Source: Kalaharituber pfeilii (lineage: Eukaryota; Ascomycota; Pezizomycetes; Pezizales; Pezizaceae). Taken from it: DNA of 64,000 nucleotides. Both the position numbers and the translations under genes were made by a program. The notes beneath the pieces were generated by a model. The model did no database searches, had not been told where the DNA came from, and saw nothing but the letters and a program-made list of their open reading frames with translations. Below, piece by piece: positions 40,421 to 52,779 of the stretch. The stretch lies in assembly GCA_015179045.1 (NCBI GenBank), contig WHUZ01000059.1, positions 124,001 to 188,000 on the forward strand, written 5' to 3'. How positions within the stretch are numbered: the first letter of the stretch is position 1; the number at the start of each line of letters is the position of its first letter.

Positions 40421-43400
40421 TCAGTTCCCGTCCTCGCTACCCTCATCATCCGCCCGTTCGCGTTTGCTCCAGAGGCTCAATACGCTTACCAGTGCTTTCG
40501 CGCCGGTTTTAATTTTATACTGTTGTTTTACTTCCTCCAACTAACGAACCATCCAATTACGTTAGCTCTTCCCGAAAAAAGAAAAAAAAAAAAAAAAAAA
40601 AAAAAACACAATAAAAAACAACAACAAAACACAAAAAACTTACCCGCAAGCCGACTTCAAATAACCTCCGTTCGACCTTTTCTAATTCCTCCTTTTCTAT
40701 GGCCATTGGCGCAGCCGCCAAAGCTTCATAGACTTTGTTAAGTGTGACAAGGGCAGATATTAGAAACTTCATTCCGGTGTACTCCCCGTCCTCATTATAT
40801 CTGCTGCAATTGACATCTCTAGCCGCAAGGACTCGCTCACCCAACTCCGCTGCTTCAGCCCAGCGCTGCATGTTTCCATACACAGTCACAAGTTTCCCCT
40901 CCAGATCTAAAATATCATCTTCATGTTCCTGGGCACTGTCAAGATTGCTTGTGTTCGCTTTCTCTCGATGATGGGCAGAGATTAGTTTTTGCAACAAATC
41001 CTCAGCTTCAGAGTACCGTTGCTGTTTCATATAGATGTCCGCAAGTCTCGATCCTTCATTTAAATCGTCGGGATAGAGGTTGAAGTATTGTGATTGAATA
41101 TTCTCGGCCTCAGAAAGGTACTGGGGGGTGCCAATGCGGTAATAGATCCAAACTAGCTGGGTCTGAGTTTCGTATATCAAGTCTTTGTGTTTGGCCCACT
41201 CCTGGTCCTCCTCCGCTAATTCATATCCATAATCATTCGAGAGGGTGGCAGCAAGCTTGGAGGGGAGCTGCTTAAGACAGGTGTCGTATATCTCACGATT
41301 GAGCTCCATAGCCTCTGTCAGAAACGGCGAAGCGCTAATGTCGGTCACTGTGCTCCCATCCTTGCCAGTTTCTTTCGAATTCTTAGAACTACTATTATAC
41401 AAGTCGACAAGTATATAGCCAAGTTCAGCTTTTGCCTCTAGCGTCACTAGAGCATCCGCGCCATGCAGGCGTGTGTGGCTTCCCACCGCTTTCCGTGCAA
41501 ATTCTGCTGCCGGCGAGAAACGCCTCTGCGCGCGTAAACTTTTTGCCAAGTCGAGCTGGACTGTTGGGATCACGACGGCATCCTGATCGTCATCTGGTAG
41601 GGTCATCAGATAGTCTAGAAGCTCCCGTTGCAGCTCCTCCGCCTCGGACCACCGTCTCAGTAGACTACAAATGATCCCCAGGTCCAGAATAGCTCCAATC
41701 GTCTCACTATGCCGGTATCCGAGAATCTCTCGTTTGTACTTCAATGTCTCTCGCCCTAGGTCCAGCGCTTGTCGACCTCGTGCACGATCTCCCTCCAGAT
41801 CCAATTGAAGCAGCACTCTCACTAGGGCGTCGATAATGTTGATAGTTTCACCGTGACTGTCCCCAAATAGAGGCCTCACTCGTCGCAGGGCCTCCGCATA
41901 ATGCATAGCTGCCTCATCAAACTCGTTCTGGAGCTCGCACACATGGCCCAACCTATGATATGCGAGATAGCAGTTCTGGTCGGTGGAGGGGAGAGGAGCC
42001 GTTGCGTTAACGAACTCGCGGGCTAGCTGGTGAGCCCCGGAATACTCGCCAATTTCAATATTCTCGTCGATGAGGTTGCGCAAACTATATAATGTATCCT
42101 CATTGTAGCCCCCGTCAGGCTGCATGCGTCGCCACATTGCGAGTGCTCGAGAATGCAGCTCTATCGCTTCATGATGTTTGCCGGCGAGAATCTTTGCCTG
42201 TGCGAGGGTTGCTAAACAATGTGAGACCAACTCGCTGTCCTTCTCCTCACCTTCCGCAGCCCCCGAAAGGGACAGCGCAATCTGAAGATTTCGTTCTAAC
42301 AGGGCTTCCCCTTCTACGACCCGACGCTGCCGAAGCATCATTGCTGAGAGCAGTTCAAGAGCGTTGCGAGTTATTGGGTGAATATCGCCATGAATTTTCT
42401 TCCATGCTTCCACGACTCGCTGCTGGAGCTCGATCGCCTCTGTACAGTTGTCCATCGAGTTGAGGGTGTCCGCGAGCTGCTGAAGTGCCTCTATAGTTTT
42501 CTCTTCATCAGGCCCGAACAGCCTTGTGTATCCATCAACTGCAAGTCTTCCGCTGGTGACTGACTTGTCAAACTCTCGCTGCTCTCGCCAGTTAATACAC
42601 GCAAGCGCGTGAGCACGGAGAAAAAAATGCTCTAGCTCTGGCTCGTCGCTAGACATCTCCGCTACCTGCTGCTCCAGCACCGCTGCCTCAGCCCATCTTC
42701 TCTGGCGCTCATTCACTATCGCAAGCTCTAGCATTGCTTGTAGCATGTCTTGCCTTGATTCCTTCACGTCGCGTAGAACTAATTTGTAAGTATTGATCAG
42801 TCGGGTGAGGACATTCGCGGACTCAGGCCACATGCTACGCTTTTGATAATACCACGCCAGCCGCTGCATCGCTGTACGAGTCACGTATGCTTTCCGGCCA
42901 TGCCTGCGCAGGCAAATCTGTAGCAACTCCTTGTATATCCCCTCTGCGGTATCCCAGCATTCGTGCAGCTCAAGCGCGGCCGCTATCGTGCCTATGATAG
43001 CCATAAACGATTCAAGGAATTCCTCAGGCTTTACAAGCTTAAGAGATGCCGCTAACCCTTTGACAGCCTCGCTTGCTTCGACTTTCATACCAAGATGAAG
43101 GTAATTGGCGGTCAAGTGGGAGAGCACCTCGTAGTACCAAAGGTTTCGTACATTTGAATCGTGAGCTAGCTCCACTAAGGCTGGAACAGTCTCACGAACT
43201 TGTCCAAAATATGCCTGAATGCTCAATTGGTCCAGACGCGCTCTCAAGGTCACCGCGTGCTCCGGGCCAAATACCGCGATGGACTTCTCTACAGAGCTTG
43301 TTACAAGCTCGCGCGCTTCCTCTGCTCTCCCCACGATACACAGGATGCGCGCGCGATCACTCCATGCTTTGAACAAGCTTGGATCTGTCTCTGCTAGCTG

Positions 43401-46400
43401 GCTTCGGCGGTGAGTAAGAACATGCAGTTGGAGTGGCTCAGCCTCTGCTTGGTTTCCAGTTTCTCCCCACATTTCAATGAGTTGTTCCATGGCGCTCAAA
43501 GTATCAAGATGCGTGTCCCCAAGTGTCTTTTTTCGTTCCTCTACGAGTTGTTCATACCTAGTAATTAGTTCCATGGGCGATAGGCGTCCGTCTCTTTCCG
43601 CATGAACACGGGGACGCTGACGCTCAGTACCTTTCTCCAAAGCCTCAATGATTCTGTCCCATGTTGCTTGCGCGAAAGACTCTTCACTGGTATCTGTCGT
43701 TTGGGGTTCCTGATCGGCAATTCTCAATAGGCGGTCGATTTGGGATACATCAAGACCTGCATCATCAACTTCTTCTAGCGTCCGCAAGAGAAGATAATCG
43801 GAAATCTCCTGCGAAGTTGCATTTGCCTTTACAGTTTTTTCATCGGCTGCGGTTGACGTCGATTCAAGCAACGACTGTACAAGCATTAGGGGAGTCTTGC
43901 CGTCTCTGTCGCATACAGATACCCTCGCCCCTTGACGCTCTGCGAGTTCCTTGACGCGCTGAAGATTTCCTACTTCGGCTGCCACGTGCAGCGGCGTGCG
44001 TCCATGGCTTGGATCAAGTTTGTCAAGGAGAAGGAAAATTATCTTTTCGCACCGTCGGCGCCATTCATACACTCGCACTGCTTCCTCATTTTGCCCAGTG
44101 CTCTGATCTTCGCTCCAGATTGAACTCAGGGATGGCTCTCTTCCTACAACCTTCACAAGGTCCAAGACAACCAAGCTGTTGGCACCAGCGGTCTTGACCA
44201 ACGCCCCCGCATCTATGAGTGCCATTACAGCTTCTGGGCTTATGTGCACGCAGGCGAGCCACAACGGAGATTGAAACTCGGCATCATTATCCGAGTTTAT
44301 ATCCAACAATAGCTGTCTAACCCGCTCATGAGCAAGAAGGTGGAAGAGGACGTGGGCGCCGTTGACTGTGCCACCCTTGCGCACTGCAGTATGCAGCACA
44401 GTGTAGTCCTGCGGCGATTGCAGTGATGCACCATGAGTTACCAACTCGTCAATTGCGCTTCCGTCTCCAGCCAGGGTCACAGCCAACTCCAGAGCTGTTC
44501 TTCCTGTGATCCTATCAACAGCGTCAATATTAGCACCATGTTCAAGAAGCAATCGGATATCAGCTGGTGCACCAGCAAGGACAGCACAGTGTAATAGAAG
44601 AATTGTGTCCTCAGGCTCTTCAGGATCGGCAATAGGTGTGTTAACGTCCACCCCAAGAACTTTCATACGCGCCAGAATCGACTCTAAGATTGCTCTGTCC
44701 AAGGTCTCTACAGCTGCTTCCGCCAAGGTCATGTCTTTCAACTCCCATACGCCCGCCTCCAGCAAGGACTGAACAATTCGGAACTTGCATTCTGCGCAGT
44801 CGTCGCGTTGCTGGATCATTTGCAATATTTCTTTTTTTGATTCCTGCGCACCGAAACGCGCTCCACGACGAATAAGTGCGTCAAGGATAAAGGTGGAGAT
44901 GTAAAGGGAACAGCTTTTAAGGACGCGAGATAACACCGTTAAGCCCACGGCATAATTACGACTCTCTTCATTAATATCACAATCCTCATCCCTCAAAATC
45001 TCGTCGATAGTAGTGGCTGCGGCCGAATTCATGTGTGCACCGTGCGCAATCAGTTGGTGCAGCTGGCTAGGACTTCTACTTCCCAATGCGTATAGGCCGA
45101 AAGGCAAAATGTCCTGTTTGCCCAAGAAGGCGCGATAGCGCCCAAGAACACGTGCCTTAGGCTCCTGGGTGCGACGATAAGCTTTCTCAAATGGCGTAAG
45201 AAATTTGGCCAGGTCGGCATAATGTGAGGATACAGCGGTAGCGAATGTCCCAGAATTCCAACCATGGCATTGGCTTTTGGATGGGTTTGGAAGACGCGAT
45301 TCTTTCGCGGCCCTTGTGCCAGCCTCAATGAGCAACTCTAGCACCAATCTATTATTGACCGCAACCGCAAAATCCAGTGGAGTTCCATCTAACTCAAGGA
45401 AGTGTTCGTGTATTCGCTGTCGTGTATGGTGAGTGAGACATTTCCAGCCACCGGGCATCTCGAGCAGGATGGTTAGCGCCTTGGGCACGTCACTTTGAGG
45501 AAACATGGTAACCCAATGTAGCGGGGTTGCGTGCTTGCCGTTCTGGGGCGTATGACCATTACCCTGAGCGACTAAAAACTCAACGACCGTCAGGTGGCCA
45601 CCGCGGCAGGCAGAAACCAATGCAAAATCTTCATGTTTATGATTTTTACTAGTCTCTTCGTTTGAAGGGTTGATTACTGTTGAATGGATCCATTTAACCA
45701 GTGATAGCAGGCCAAGACGGCAGGCCAGATGAAGCAGAGGCTGGCCATCTAGTTCGTCCTCTAGTGGCCCGTCGCGTTGATGTTGTTTACAGTGTAGGCC
45801 TTGCACATCGAGGCCTGAGACGCTCTTGAGGTGTTCCTGAGCATCAACTAAATATATCTCTTGCGCCACGATAATACCCTCCTTGGAGTATATATCCCAT
45901 GTCGCGGCCAAGGCGTGTTTCTGGTGAAGCTTCTCGTAACGCCATACCCTGTGACAGAGATACTGGTTCTGAGGCATACTTGCCAACTCTAGCTCAAGGT
46001 TCACCATAGCGGGATCCAGGTCAAGATTCTCCATCAGCTCTGCCGCCCTATCCGGTAGAAGCGCCTCATGCAGTCTTTGCACGACCGCATTTGCGCCTCT
46101 TGACCCCAATGTTGCGGCCTCGCGCAGATAAAAGAGCCCTTTAGAGATATCGACTGCTCGAACACCGAATCCAGTGAAGTTTGCAATGGCAAGGTCGTAA
46201 GACGCGGCGCCCCGACGGGTTAGTGAATTATCTCGTACTGTGTCCAAAAGCAGCTGGGCAACGAGAGCCTCCTGGATGGCCGTGGGGAATCGAACCGCGC
46301 GGTTCTAGTATCAATTAGTCATAATGTACATTATCAGAGACTGATACTGTACTTACTCCTGATGCGTTCAAGGATTTTTCATCCATCAGTAGAGGCGATA

Positions 46401-47781
46401 ATATTTCTTCCTTGGTCATTATTGTCGCCCTATAAATAGTACAAGTTACGTGAGAATAAAAACTTTCAGCTCGGCGTGAGGTCGCTAACTTGAATTCCCT
46501 TTGTTCTTTGAAAATATCCAGCACTTTTTTCATAGTCAACCGCTCTGCTGGGTCATCCCTCAATGTTGCTCTCAACACTCTTCTTACCAGATCCAGCCGA
46601 GCAGATGTCATGGTCTCATCGTCGGATACTCTGTGCATTTCCTCAAGAGTTCCAATAGCTTGACGCAAAAGGTCATCTCTCGGAACCGCATTCAGTAAAG
46701 TTACCAGATCCTCACCAGGCTCATCCTCGTCGTTCTGATCATTGTAGCTTTCTAATTTAGTCAAATACTTCTCACCGTTAAGCAATATCTCCCAAACGAG
46801 AAGCCCAAAAGAAAAAACGTCGCATTTCCAAAATTCCGAAGATGCTACATTATTTGCTCGCAGGCCCCCTCGGACCTCCGGTGAGTTGTATACCGTTGTC
46901 CCAAGATAGTATTGCGATGCTTTAGTCCCCCGACCTGCTCCAAGCACTATCGAATGTCCAAAGTCGGATAACCGTGCCACAACCGCTACATTTTCCACCT
47001 GGGTTACTGTGCTTCTTTGTTCGCTCTCCGGTTCTCGATCAAATACAAGAGTATTTTCTAGCTTTACATCCCCCTGCACAACTCCGCAATTGTGCAACGC
47101 AGCCAAGCCATCCGCGATATCGAGCATGAGGTGCACCTTTGCAAGAAAATTCACCCTGGGCTCCGCTCGGCGCAAAAAATCCCGTACCGTCCCATACGGC
47201 GCATACTCCGTCACCAAAGCAATCGAGAAGCGAGTCTTGTCTTCTCCCGCACTGGGATCCACTTCTGCCATGAAGCCCAACACCCCAGCGATGTTCTTAT
47301 GGCTCCGAAAGGGCCGATGAGTTAGGATCCGGATCTCGCGGAGCACCGCTTCGGTTTGGTTATCAGTGGCATCGACGCCAAGCCTCAGCCGTTTCACAGC
47401 GACAGCGCCCTTGACCCGTGCGTCAATTCCGGGAGCCAAATAGCGCTTTTCCACGACATAACAAGCCCCCGAGCCGAGGATCACAGGGCCGCGGAAGAAG
47501 CCTGCGGACAGTGGACTTGAACCCGCGGTAAGATCATTGGGTTTAAAGTACTGCAGGGGACGACTAAGATATGGATCGTTTGTCGCCCGTTCTCCTGGAC
47601 GGGTTGCCAGGGAAAAGAGATGATGCAAGATCGCTGCAGGGGTGGGCTTAGGCTTTTCGGGCTGCAGACCAACTCTTTCGCATGATTTAGAGTGGCCGGA
47701 GGTGCTGCTGAGCAGGCTGGATGACGAGAGGACTGTTCGGGAGAAGTGCTCGAGCTCGGAGTAAAGAGTCGAATGCTCCAT
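40421..47781 (-). CDS. Protein kinase fused to Sel1, ankyrin and TPR repeats
   Basis: Exons (minus): 47781-46490, 46429-46357, 46304-40644, 40540-40421; all junctions are in phase, giving 2381 residues. The first intron is 60 nt without a stop, so retention would also stay in frame. Kinase domain, residues about 98-400: glycine loop LGSGACYVV, AVK Lys130, Glu149, catalytic loop VVQGDVKLEN (HRD changed to QGD, but Asp, Lys and Asn kept), DFG 273-275, SPEV. It therefore looks catalytically competent. Next come a Sel1-like unit (GFGVRAVDISKGLFYLREAA), about nine irregular ankyrin repeats (for example GRTPLHVAAEVGNLQRVKEL) and about 15 kinesin-light-chain-type TPRs (HPITRNALELLSAMMLRQRR). The last exon (LEEVKQQYKIKTGAKALVSV) matches the preceding helix in phase. 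There is no NTPase module. Divergent from the HeLo gene at 48151. Role as a repeat-sensing signalling kinase is inferred. Confidence 0.9.
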
Positions 47782-48150
47782 GGGATTGCTGCTTGCTTTT
47801 TAATTTAGGCGGTCTGTCTGTCGTGATGAAAGGGTGCTAGGGTTGATGGAAGAAAAAAATTCGGGCCGCGACTAAACTATATGCGATGATAGAACCATAG
47901 CAGCAATTTAGCAAACGTAGATCTATGCATATGATTGGGGCAGTGACTGAGAAGGTAGTTTTGTGTAACGTTGCGAGCATCTCAGCCCCAGGATTCAGAG
48001 CATAAACCCCTCGCTGGGTACACAACCCCTCTTCCCCCGCCCCCACGACGATGGCGCCACCGCAAAGGGAGCGGTGGCAGGGCTGATGAGTGGCCAGCTT
48101 CAGCAGCTGCGACCGCACCAAACCTAGCTACAGCATTCCAGCGGCGCATG
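47782..48150. promoter_or_regulatory. Shared divergent promoter region
   Basis: The 366-369 bp between the two start codons of the head-to-head pair (47781 minus; ATGs at 48148 and 48151 plus). A bidirectional promoter is inferred from spacing only; no specific binding site was identified. Confidence 0.6.
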
Positions 48151-50048
48151 ATGGAGCCCGCCGGACTTGCCCTTGGTGCGGTCGTCCTTATCAAACCGCT
48201 AATCGGCAGCATCCACGACACCTGGTCGACGCACCGCTCGTTCGGAAAGGACGCCTCCCGACTGCAGTTGCGCTTCAGTATCCAGCAGGCTCGGCTGGAA
48301 GCTTTCGAGCGGGTACTGTTCACGCCGAATAAGTTATACGCGGGGGGGCATCAGGGGAGCTGGGACGACTGGTCGACCATCTCCCGGAGAAGACATGCCG
48401 GTCTGTAGTGCGCCTGTTGCGTGAGCTCTATGCGCTGCTGGTGGAGTATGCGTCGGCAAGCGAGCGATACGAGGTCCCTACCAACGCCACCACCGCTGGC
48501 CTGAAGCCGGGTATCGACCGCGACACCCGCATGGACTCGTTGTTGCGGGAAGGCGCGGCTGCGGCAGCAGGGCAGCAGCGCGCAGTAAGCTGGGTGCGCA
48601 AGCTGGTGTGGACGCTGGTGGACAAGCGGGGCATTGAGAGGCTCGTGGTGGAGTTTGAGGAATGGACTTCAAGAATGCAGACGCTGCTGGAGAGTGCGTG
48701 TTGGCGGCTGCCGAACTGGGAGACGCTGGAGGGGATAAAGGCTGCGGAGAAAGATGGCGATGTCAAGGATGCAGGGCTGCTGAAGGGCGTCGGAGTGCGC
48801 AAGCTGGTGGTGCTGACCCCCGGGGAGAAGAACAGGCAGAGCGCGGTGGGCAGGCTGCAGTTAGCGGAGGATAACGCGGGCGCAGCCGCATTTGCTTCCG
48901 CCGCAGGATTGCGGGTAGACGAGGCAGTCTCCCGGCTGCAAATCCCCCCGCGCGACTTCTCGCCGGTGGGCGGTGCGAGCGGATCAACGGACACGATTGG
49001 GCTCAGCCGGCTGCAGCAGAGCAGCGACCCTGGGAGGCTGTATCTTGCCGAGCATCGGTCGTACGCAGACGCCCCAGACGCGGCTACCGCGGGCCTCCTC
49101 CGGTTGCGTGCGATCCATCTCGCAGTGCTCCTGCACCAAGCGGCGGCGGAAGACGGCGACTTGCGGGTGCTTCAATGCGTCCACTTCTTTGACGATGTTC
49201 CCCGGAGGTGCGTTGGTTTGATTTATGCACTCCCCCCGGAATGCACGGCGGGGGCTGCTCCCCCTCCCACGGTGCCGCCGCCGATAACGGTGGCTTCCCT
49301 TGCGACCCTCCTTGCTGGGGGCAGCAGCTCCCGCCGTCCCACCCTGCAAGCACGCATGCGACTTGCTCTGTCCCTCGCGCGGTCTGTCGCGCGGCTCCAT
49401 GCATACAACTGGGTGCACCAGATGCTATCCCCCAGCGCGGTGCTCTTCTTTACCGATGCAACTAATTGTGACAGCACGCACCAAAACAACAGCGATGACG
49501 ACCAACTCCCCGTCGACCTCCCGCTCCCCGTGCCTTACCTCGCCAACTTCGCCAAATCCCGCCCCTCCGCACTCTTCGAGCACACTCCTATGGCCCCAAG
49601 CACAACTGACTTACTCTACATCCACCCCGCACGATGGGGTGACCACGGCACCCGATTCGAGAAGAAGTTCGATGTCTACTCGCTCGGGGTGATGTTACTT
49701 GAGATTGGACTCTGGGAGCGCGCGGACCAGCTTGATAGGGGTCGGGTGGCCAAGTTGGTCGATGCGGGAGGGATGGAGGTGAAGAAGCAACTGGTAAAGC
49801 ACGCGGAGAGGAGACTGGGGTTTTATTGTGGTGGCTCGTATAGGGGGGTCGTCTTGGGGTGCTTGGAGGGGGTAATAAAGATGAGGAGCGAGGGGAGTTT
49901 GGAGGAGGGAGATGAAGGGGATGGGGATGGGGAGGTAGGAGGACCCGGAAGAAAGGAGACGGTTGAGGTGGACGTGGTGGAGGGTTTTGCGGAGGGCGTG
50001 GTGGGGGTGTTGGAGCGGTTGGTGGGGCAGAAGAGCGCGAGGGATTGA
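48151..50048 (+). CDS. HeLo-domain protein with degenerate kinase (pseudokinase) domain
   Basis: Starts MEPAGLALGAVVLIKPLIGS (an ATG at 48148 is one codon earlier). The first 200 residues match the helical HeLo domain of fungal cell-death effectors of the HET-S type (N-terminal hydrophobic segment, FGKDASRLQLRF, later VVRLLRELYALLVEYA). The frame changes in the G7 run 48342-48348; one more G would join the two halves, giving about 630 residues. The C-terminal half is kinase-like (RPTLQARMRLALSLARSVAR, LHAYNWVHQMLSPSAV, FDVYSLGVMLLEIGLW), but HRD is replaced by HQM and DFG by ANF, so it should not phosphorylate. HeLo domains form membrane-active oligomers in HET-S and HELLP; that role is inferred here. 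G+C-rich compared with its neighbours. Head-to-head with the kinase-ankyrin-TPR gene. Confidence 0.78.
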
Positions 50049-52770
50049 CGAGGTGACCTATGAGGAAGCAGGAATCCTGGTTAGGCCAAGTGATATGAAC
50101 GATTTTGTGTTTAATTTCTCCTGGGCTTGCTTATTTATTTTTGGAAAAGACAACTGTATAGAAGGCTTTGAGAAAGATACTAGCATATACATAAGAGGTG
50201 CTCAGACTAGAAGTAGTCGACCGGATATTGTCAGACATGAAAATCACGAATACATTTTGGCCAAATATCCACACGACAGATCATGATATACACAAGTAAT
50301 TCGGGGAAGACCTGCAATCCTTAAGGACATCCGGAAGATGTGTCTGACATATACATGTCAAGTTCGTACTCGCTTTAGTCGGTATTCAGACTAGACTGTC
50401 TCCATATAAAATGAAACCCCGCAGATAAACAGTTCATCTGGTCCGCACTCTGAGTACCCTCTATTTTTGTCAAATCTGAAACTAGCGTTGGGTTCACAAA
50501 TCCAACCAGAATTTATGCATGTCTTAGAGGGATTTTGCAACATCCGGGTAAAGTTGTTCGGGTAATTACAAAGCATGATTATTAGGCGCAAAAATAACCG
50601 TAACAGCAAGAGGGATTTTGCACACGATTTAGGGATTGTGACTTGGGTAAAATTATGCAAGCTTTTAGTCAAGATTTAGTCTCACTATATATGCTGTTAA
50701 CTGCGCCACAAACACTTCGTTGGTACAGCAACATTGCTTAATAATTACCCGAACAGTTTTACCCGGGTGTTGCAAAATCCCTCTAAGGACCCGGATTGCA
50801 TTGTGGCTATGGTGCGACAAAAATCCGACCGGGATTATCCCGTATTTCGGGAAAAAAACACGAAAGTAAACTGGTTTAACTGGTTTATACCTTGGGGAAA
50901 CGAGGTAAAATTGTATGGGGGTAGCCAGATTCTCCGGACTTGAACAAAATTTTTGAAATCCGGGAAATCCGGCCAGATTCTTCTAATCTGAATACCGCTA
51001 ATATTCGGTTGACTGCATGGCTATGTATTTCATACCTCTGACAACCTCGCAGATATTTGCCCACTTGCGAACCGACTATGAGTCCCAACATTTACGCGAG
51101 GATTTGGCAACTCTTTGTTGAGTTGTCTTTCATTTTGTTGTCCTCTCTGAAGAGCTCCTCTCCCTCTAGACCGTGGTTTTATATCCTTTGATCCGCGCTC
51201 ATCTAATATACCTCTGTCCTGCTTCCTAAAGCATTAATTCCCTATTCGGGTTCCGGGCTATATTCCCACAGTCTTCGGTCTAAATATTCCATACAAATAT
51301 TTGCCCGATGTTCAGAATCGGAAAAAAGAAAATCAAGAAAAACGTGCTAGAATGTTGCAGAAGCCTAGAAAGCTGTATCATATGGGATTTCGGAGAATCA
51401 GAATCTTTTATCGAACCCCTACTTCGGGCAATTACCTTTTGGTTGAGATAGAGATTATACAGTGGCATACAGTGAGGGCAACTCGCCTGCGTGTTTCAAG
51501 AATCCTACTTAATTGGGTAACTATAATCTGACATTTGACTGGTCTGACCCCAAAGGACTCTAGTCTTATACTGTACGAAGCCACCCTTCGACATTGGTAT
51601 CGCCGGCAGTTGATATGGTTATCAAGGGTCTACTACTATAAATAGATAATGGCGTCAAACTTCCATTTTTCTCTCCTCCTACAGTTTCGAAGTCTATCAA
51701 ACACAACTGAGAATTTGTTTCTCCTTTTATTTCTCGAGAACTTTAGTTCCGCAGTAGCAGTTATGAGTGGAGGATGGAGGCATACCAAGGGTACTGCTCA
51801 AAACGGTAGTCTCATGCCATGGCCCCCTGGTTGCTAAGCCGAAACGCAGCCATTCCTACCGCCATTCTCGAAAATATTTACTTCTTTCGAAACTCTCTCA
51901 GATCTTAATATGATCGTATGTGCATGAGAGGTACCTGTACTTTAATGACGGACGCGTGCCTTTGTTGCGCAGGGGCAAAAAAAAAAAAAACGTGTTTTCT
52001 GGAAAAGATCTCCCCCTCTGGAAGAATAATCTCCACTAGTGCAGAAGATAACAAAGTGTCAGCCTTAAATAATTTACCACGAGAGCTGTCTCGGAAGTGT
52101 GATTCAATTGCATTTTGTGGAACGTGTCATAGTGGAACGTGTGATAGGAGTCTGCAAGACATTTTTAGGCAACAGTGGTGCGGTACAGAAAACAGATTTT
52201 TAAGCATAATGTACATTCAGATATTACATCCGCATGTCAGGAACAGGTGTCGACGTGTCAGAGCTGGCCCCAGAGAGAGTTACCTTGGACTTAGTTAGTG
52301 ACGCCTGAATTGTTGAGAAGCACCACGAAATTAAAAGTCATGTACGTCAAAACCACCCTGGCCACCACAGCCCCAATGTCTCCACAGGAAAATTATTCTC
52401 TACTTCCCGAGAGGCACCCCGTACGGAATTTGCCATCGTGTCAGTATAATACTGTATTAGGTGCTGGAGTCTACTGGGGACAGTATACCAGTAGTAGAAC
52501 TGGAATTCGTTTAAATCAGAATCACAGTATGTAGGCATGCAGAAGAGACTTGTGCAATGGGCCGTGCGTCCTGCCAGGATTATTTTGAGATCTAAGCGAC
52601 TCGCTAATCTGTGCACCGGGTAGCTAGGGCAATGGGTTGTTCAGGGGCGGATCCGTGTCGGCGGGAACGGTTCCTTGACCAGCTGCAGGATATCATAAGC
52701 GCGTCGAGTAGGAGCAGGCTAGGAGGCATCGCAATGTCACACTTCGTGCGCTCCTCCTAAAAATTTTTCA
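50049..52770. other. Intergenic; one MITE, otherwise nothing recognised
   Basis: Besides the MITE at 50527-50783, only short frames without domains (for example 51649-51837, 51918-52298 plus). Confidence 0.4.
50527..50783. mobile_element. Small MITE with 40-bp inverted ends
   Basis: A 257-bp element: GAGGGATTTTGCAACATCCG, GGTAAAGTTGTTCGGGTAAT at the left and its inverted copy (ATTACCCGAACAGTTTTACC, CGGGTGTTGCAAAATCCCTC) at the right, flanked by TA on both sides. A third AGAGGGATTTTGCA lies inside at about 50609. Tc1/mariner-type MITE by target choice; no transposase. Confidence 0.75.
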
Positions 52771-52779
52771 GATATATAG

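Noticed and set aside
40555..40643. C-terminal poly-Phe tail of the kinase-ankyrin-TPR frame
   Set aside because: A GTAAGT donor at 40643 and an acceptor at 40541 remove it; splicing gives an in-phase 39-residue final exon.
46270..46305. tRNA-like B box (GGTTCGATTCC)
   Set aside because: It lies in a coding exon of the kinase gene; no A box, acceptor stem or cloverleaf can be formed.
48428..49489. Several long minus-strand frames opposite the HeLo/pseudokinase gene
   Set aside because: High G+C content creates antisense frames; only the plus strand shows conserved domains.
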